In this document: in pieces, positions 4,981-7,394 of the stretch
Layout: each line of letters begins with the position of its first letter
Numbering within the stretch: position 1 is the stretch's first letter
Assembly: GCA_031412355.1 (NCBI GenBank)
Contig: JANOCR010000061.1
Location: 1-7,394 of the forward strand
Direction: 5' to 3'
Source of the DNA: JAENVT01 sp031412355
GTDB lineage: Bacteria > Actinomycetota > Acidimicrobiia > Acidimicrobiales > Ilumatobacteraceae
DNA: 7,394 bases
Notes under the pieces: generated by a model
The model's database searches: none
What the model was told of the DNA's origin: nothing
What the model saw: the letters and a program-made list of their open reading frames with translations, nothing else
Translations under genes and position numbers: made by a program

Positions 4981-5979
4981 ATGCCCGCAGTGTTGCCGTT
5001 CCCGGATGCCGATACGTTTCGGCTCGATCACCTCGAGCGATTGTCGGACAACCGTGGGCTGTTCGAGCATGGCTACTGCACCGACGACAACGCCCGGCTA
5101 TTGGTGGTCACATCGCGCGAGCCCGACGTCGGCCTGGCACATCGGCTCGGCTTCCTCGCTCTGCGGTTCGTGCTCGACGCCCAGAGCGCCGACGGACAAT
5201 GCCACAATCGGATGAATCGGGATGGTGAGTGGACCGACCAGCCGAGCACCGAGGACTGCTGGGGTCGAAGCGTGTGGGGGCTCGGAGTCACCGCGGCCGG
5301 CCACCCCAAGTCGTCAACGCGCCGAATCGCCCTGGCCGGCTTCAATATCGGGGTGACGCAGCGATCATCATCGTCTCGATCGATGGCCTTTGCAGCACTC
5401 GGGGCCGCCGACGTGTTTGTGACCGATCAGGACCACCAGCCTGCTCGGGCGTTGCTCGCCGACACACTCACCACGATCGGCGATATCCCGGAAGGCAAGT
5501 GGGCATGGCCGGAACCGCGGCTTTCATACGCCAATGCCACGCTCGCCGAGGCCGTGATCGCCGCAGGCCACGCCCTCGATCGAGGCAACGAGCTAGATCG
5601 TGGACTGGAAATGTTGGAGTGGCTGCTCGATCTCGAGATGCGCCGCGGCCAACTCTCGGTGGTCGGCGACGACGGTCGCGGGCCTGACGACAGCGGCCCG
5701 ATGTTCGACCAGCGGCCGATCGAGGTCGCCGCGCTGGCCGATGCATGCTGGCGTGCGAACGACGTCACCGGAGACCGATCGTGGTTGCGCGGTGTCGCAG
5801 CAGCGGCGCGATGGTTCTCCGGATCGAACGACACCGGGCTGGTGATGTTCGACGAAGCCTCCGGCGGCGGATACGACGGGCTGCAGCGCGATGGCGTCAA
5901 CCCCAACCAGGGCGCCGAATCGACCCTCGCCTTCATCTCCACAATGCAACGCGCTCGCTCGCTGGTGCTGACCGCGTAA
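4981..5979 (+). CDS. Six-hairpin (alpha/alpha barrel) glycan-related protein
   Basis: A 332-aa protein made mostly of helical pairs. It resembles an actinobacterial group often annotated as glycosyltransferase because it is encoded beside, or fused to, a GT4 enzyme; the fold is probably a six-hairpin toroid and not GT-B. Conserved-looking blocks: DHLERLSDNRGLFEH (16-30), GYCTDDNAR (31-39), CHNRM (74-78), EDCWGRSVWGLG (91-102), WAWPEPRLSYANATLAEA (174-191), FDQRPIEVAALADACWRA (242-259), GGGYDGL (295-301) and NQGAESTLAFI (309-319). Acidic residues such as D35/D36, E91/D92 and E312 are candidates for catalysis or sugar binding. No signal peptide, so it is likely cytoplasmic. I recall relatives having about a dozen extra residues between FEH and GYC, absent here. 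The function is not established; the divergent GT4 gene suggests a shared oligosaccharide or storage-glycan pathway. Confidence 0.8.
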   Translation: MPAVLPFPDADTFRLDHLERLSDNRGLFEHGYCTDDNARLLVVTSREPDVGLAHRLGFLALRFVLDAQSADGQCHNRMNRDGEWTDQPSTEDCWGRSVWGLGVTAAGHPKSSTRRIALAGFNIGVTQRSSSSRSMAFAALGAADVFVTDQDHQPARALLADTLTTIGDIPEGKWAWPEPRLSYANATLAEAVIAAGHALDRGNELDRGLEMLEWLLDLEMRRGQLSVVGDDGRGPDDSGPMFDQRPIEVAALADACWRANDVTGDRSWLRGVAAAARWFSGSNDTGLVMFDEASGGGYDGLQRDGVNPNQGAESTLAFISTMQRARSLVLTA

Positions 5980-5983
5980 CACA

Positions 5984-6006
5984 GAGATATCTCGGTCCGC
6001 ATGCGG
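5984..6006. repeat. Two adjacent 10-bp palindromes between genes
   Basis: GAGATATCTC (5984-5993) and CCGCATGCGG (5997-6006) are both perfect palindromes separated by 3 bp, directly after the stop at 5979 and about 45 bp before the next start. They may be operator sites or weak structures in the leader of the DUF1206 gene; no T-tract follows, so a classical terminator is unlikely. Confidence 0.35.
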
Positions 6007-6050
6007 CACACTCGCGTTTGAGGCCGACCACATACGGGAACATCCCAACG

Positions 6051-6926
6051 ATGTCGTCAATTCGTCACGCTGCGCCTTCGATGCACAATCCTGTTCGACG
6101 CCTCACTGCAGAGCATCCCGGTGTCGTCAAGATCGGTCGCGCCGGCTGGTTTGCCAAAGGTGTCGTCTACACCATTGCCGGGTTCCTTGCCTTGTCGGTT
6201 GCCGCAAAGGCATCTGGTTGGGCCGACAGCACGTCGGCCACCGGCGACCAGGAGGCCAGCCCGCTGGGCGCGATCAAGACGGTCGCCGACACGAGTGGTG
6301 GCACGTTGCTGCTGTGGCTGCTCGCTGCCGGCATGTTGCTGTACGCCGCGTGGCGTGTCGTGTCGGCACTGCTGCCCGGCAGTACCGACGCAAAGGCGAC
6401 GGTACAGCGGATCGGATACATCGCCAGCGCAATCATGTACACGACGTTCGCGATCAGCGCCATCGCGTTGGCACGCAAGAGTTCCGAGCAGCTCGACGGC
6501 AACCGCAAAGTCACCGATGTCTCCGAAACGATCATGACCAACGCCGTCGGTCGAATAGTGATCGGACTGGTGGGTCTCATCGTCATCGGGGTCGGCCTGT
6601 ACCGCATCTCGAAAGGCGTCAAGCTCGACGTGGAGGACGAGCTCGACATGTCGGGCATGTCCGCGGCGAGATACACGTGGACCGAACGGCTCGGCGCGCT
6701 CGGCGAGATCGGCAGAGGTATCGGATACGGCCTGGTCGGCTTCTTCCTGCTGCGGTCGGCAATCACCTACGACTCCAGTGAGGCCACCGGACTCGATGGT
6801 GCGCTCCGCCGGTTGGCAGCCGAATCGTGGGGTGTCGTGATCGTCTTCGTGGTCGGGATCGGCTTCGCGGCCTACGGCCTCTTCTGCCTGGCCACGTTCA
6901 CCCGCCGCCGCCTCGAAGCGCCGTAG
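6051..6926 (+). CDS. DUF1206 family six-helix membrane protein
   Basis: A 291-aa integral membrane protein. Six hydrophobic segments lie at about 33-52, 84-105, 121-141, 167-187, 219-238 and 260-283, arranged as three repeats of two helices. Odd helices share a Gly-x(3-7)-(V/Y)-Tyr pattern (GWFAKGVVYTIAG, GYIASAIMY, GRGIGYGLVGFF), and even helices share small-residue cores ending in G-x-x-x-Y-like or aromatic-Arg turns (GMLLYAAWRVV, GVGLYRISKG, GFAAYGLF). This triplication and length are typical of DUF1206 proteins, whose function is unknown. The first 28 residues are polar and positively charged, so they should stay in the cytoplasm. ATG 6051 is preferred; ATG 6081 (M11) is possible. Neither has a good Shine-Dalgarno, and the upstream in-frame extension is a shadow. 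It ends 12 bp from the convergent phosphatase stop. Confidence 0.9.
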   Translation: MSSIRHAAPSMHNPVRRLTAEHPGVVKIGRAGWFAKGVVYTIAGFLALSVAAKASGWADSTSATGDQEASPLGAIKTVADTSGGTLLLWLLAAGMLLYAAWRVVSALLPGSTDAKATVQRIGYIASAIMYTTFAISAIALARKSSEQLDGNRKVTDVSETIMTNAVGRIVIGLVGLIVIGVGLYRISKGVKLDVEDELDMSGMSAARYTWTERLGALGEIGRGIGYGLVGFFLLRSAITYDSSEATGLDGALRRLAAESWGVVIVFVVGIGFAAYGLFCLATFTRRRLEAP

Positions 6927-6931
6927 CCAAC

Positions 6932-6949
6932 CGCACGGTCAGCAGTGCG
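6932..6949. terminator. Possible bidirectional hairpin between convergent genes
   Basis: CGCAC and GTGCG form a 5-bp stem with an 8-nt loop over the phosphatase stop codon, in the only space between the two convergent genes. There is no T-tract on either side. Weak; listed because some transcription stop is expected here. Confidence 0.2.
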
Positions 6950-7394
6950 ACCGGGATCCTGCAACGAGGTCCACGTCGATCACACCCTCGAGCTCCGGCC
7001 GAGCGTCGGCGTCATGGGGATGGGCCTGGAAGACCCTCAGGCGCCCTCGTCGCTTATCGAAGGTGACCTCCCCCAGACTGTTGGCGAACACAGGACCGAG
7101 ATCGATGTTCCACGACACCGATGCCCTGGCGCGCCGGACCGCACGCCGCAGGGCGCGCCCGACATAGCCGGCGAACCTCGACGTACCTAGGCGCATCGCC
7201 GTGCTTTCCGGTGGTTTCAGCGCGTTGCGGATCGGCGAGCACACCAGTTGGTGCACGCGGCTAGCCAGCGGCCGACCGTCAGGAAAGCGGATCTCGGCGG
7301 CGAACGAGAAGTGGATGTCGCCGGACAGGACCGAGATCGTGGCCGGAGAATCCGGCCGGGATCCCAGGTCGTGCAGTAATTCCACGAACATATT
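6939..7394 (-). CDS. PhoD-like metallophosphatase, C-terminal part (5' end off right edge)
   Basis: The frame is open to the window edge and gives the last 151 residues before TGA (6941-6939). The block TISVLSGDIHFSFAAEI is the late metal-binding segment of PhoD/alkaline phosphatase D-type enzymes (the GD-x-H motif), and SRVHQLVCSPIRNAL shortly after is typical of the actinobacterial members. The following stretch (KPPESTAMR, then an Arg-rich helix VGRALRRAVRRAR, then SWNIDLGPVFANSLGEVTF) is the usual C-terminal cap. The enzyme would hydrolyse phosphate mono- or diesters using bound metals. The catalytic core, any Tat signal and the start lie outside the window, so localisation cannot be judged. 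The Met near the edge is internal, not the start. It is convergent with the DUF1206 gene. Confidence 0.85.
   Translation of the reverse strand, partial: NMFVELLHDLGSRPDSPATISVLSGDIHFSFAAEIRFPDGRPLASRVHQLVCSPIRNALKPPESTAMRLGTSRFAGYVGRALRRAVRRARASVSWNIDLGPVFANSLGEVTFDKRRGRLRVFQAHPHDADARPELEGVIDVDLVAGSRSHC

Noticed and set aside
5745..6050. N-terminal extension of the DUF1206 protein
   Set aside because: The extension overlaps the six-hairpin gene in another frame and is Arg-rich; ATG 6051 gives the usual family length.

Overview
The window is GC-rich, with dense genes on both strands, strong G/C bias at third codon positions, and alanine-, arginine- and aspartate-rich proteins. These traits, plus the protein families present, suggest an actinobacterium. 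An Ilumatobacter/Acidimicrobiia-like source is my best guess, from recalled resemblance of the glycosyltransferase, the six-hairpin protein and the universal-stress remnant to proteins of that group; no search was run.

Layout. 1-233 (-) is the start of a small charged protein running off the left edge. 234-775 is a decayed stretch: a doubtful minus-strand small ORF (320-535) and the C-terminal half of a universal stress protein with no start codon (552-731, +). 776-1795 (+) is a complete Rieske non-haem iron oxygenase of the vanillate/dicamba O-demethylase type. 1796-2105 holds no convincing gene. 2106-2975 (+) is a DUF6454-like, probably beta-propeller, protein. It runs tail-to-tail into, and overlaps by 85 bp, a GT4 glycosyltransferase on the minus strand (4345-2891). 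A 171-bp divergent control region separates the glycosyltransferase from two plus-strand genes: a 105-aa stand-alone histidine-kinase dimerisation domain whose phospho-accepting His is Tyr (4517-4834), and a 332-aa six-hairpin-type protein likely to act on glycans (4981-5979). Then follow a six-helix DUF1206 membrane protein (6051-6926, +) and, tail-to-tail after 12 bp, the C-terminal part of a PhoD-like phosphatase (-, off the right edge).

How the genes may work together. The clearest functional unit is the divergent glycosyltransferase/six-hairpin pair, probably acting on the same oligosaccharide or storage glycan, with the kinase fragment upstream of the six-hairpin gene. The Rieske oxygenase has no ferredoxin or reductase partner here and must borrow electron carriers from elsewhere.

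Expression signals fall into two kinds. Three genes have a TANNNT -10 hexamer 6-7 nt before the ATG and no Shine-Dalgarno, as in leaderless transcripts. The kinase fragment and the six-hairpin gene have strong Shine-Dalgarno sequences, and the latter's is embedded in a perfect 14-bp palindrome. No tRNA, rRNA, CRISPR array, insertion sequence or prophage gene was seen. The most unusual items are the His-to-Tyr orphan kinase domain and the palindrome over the ribosome binding site of the six-hairpin gene.
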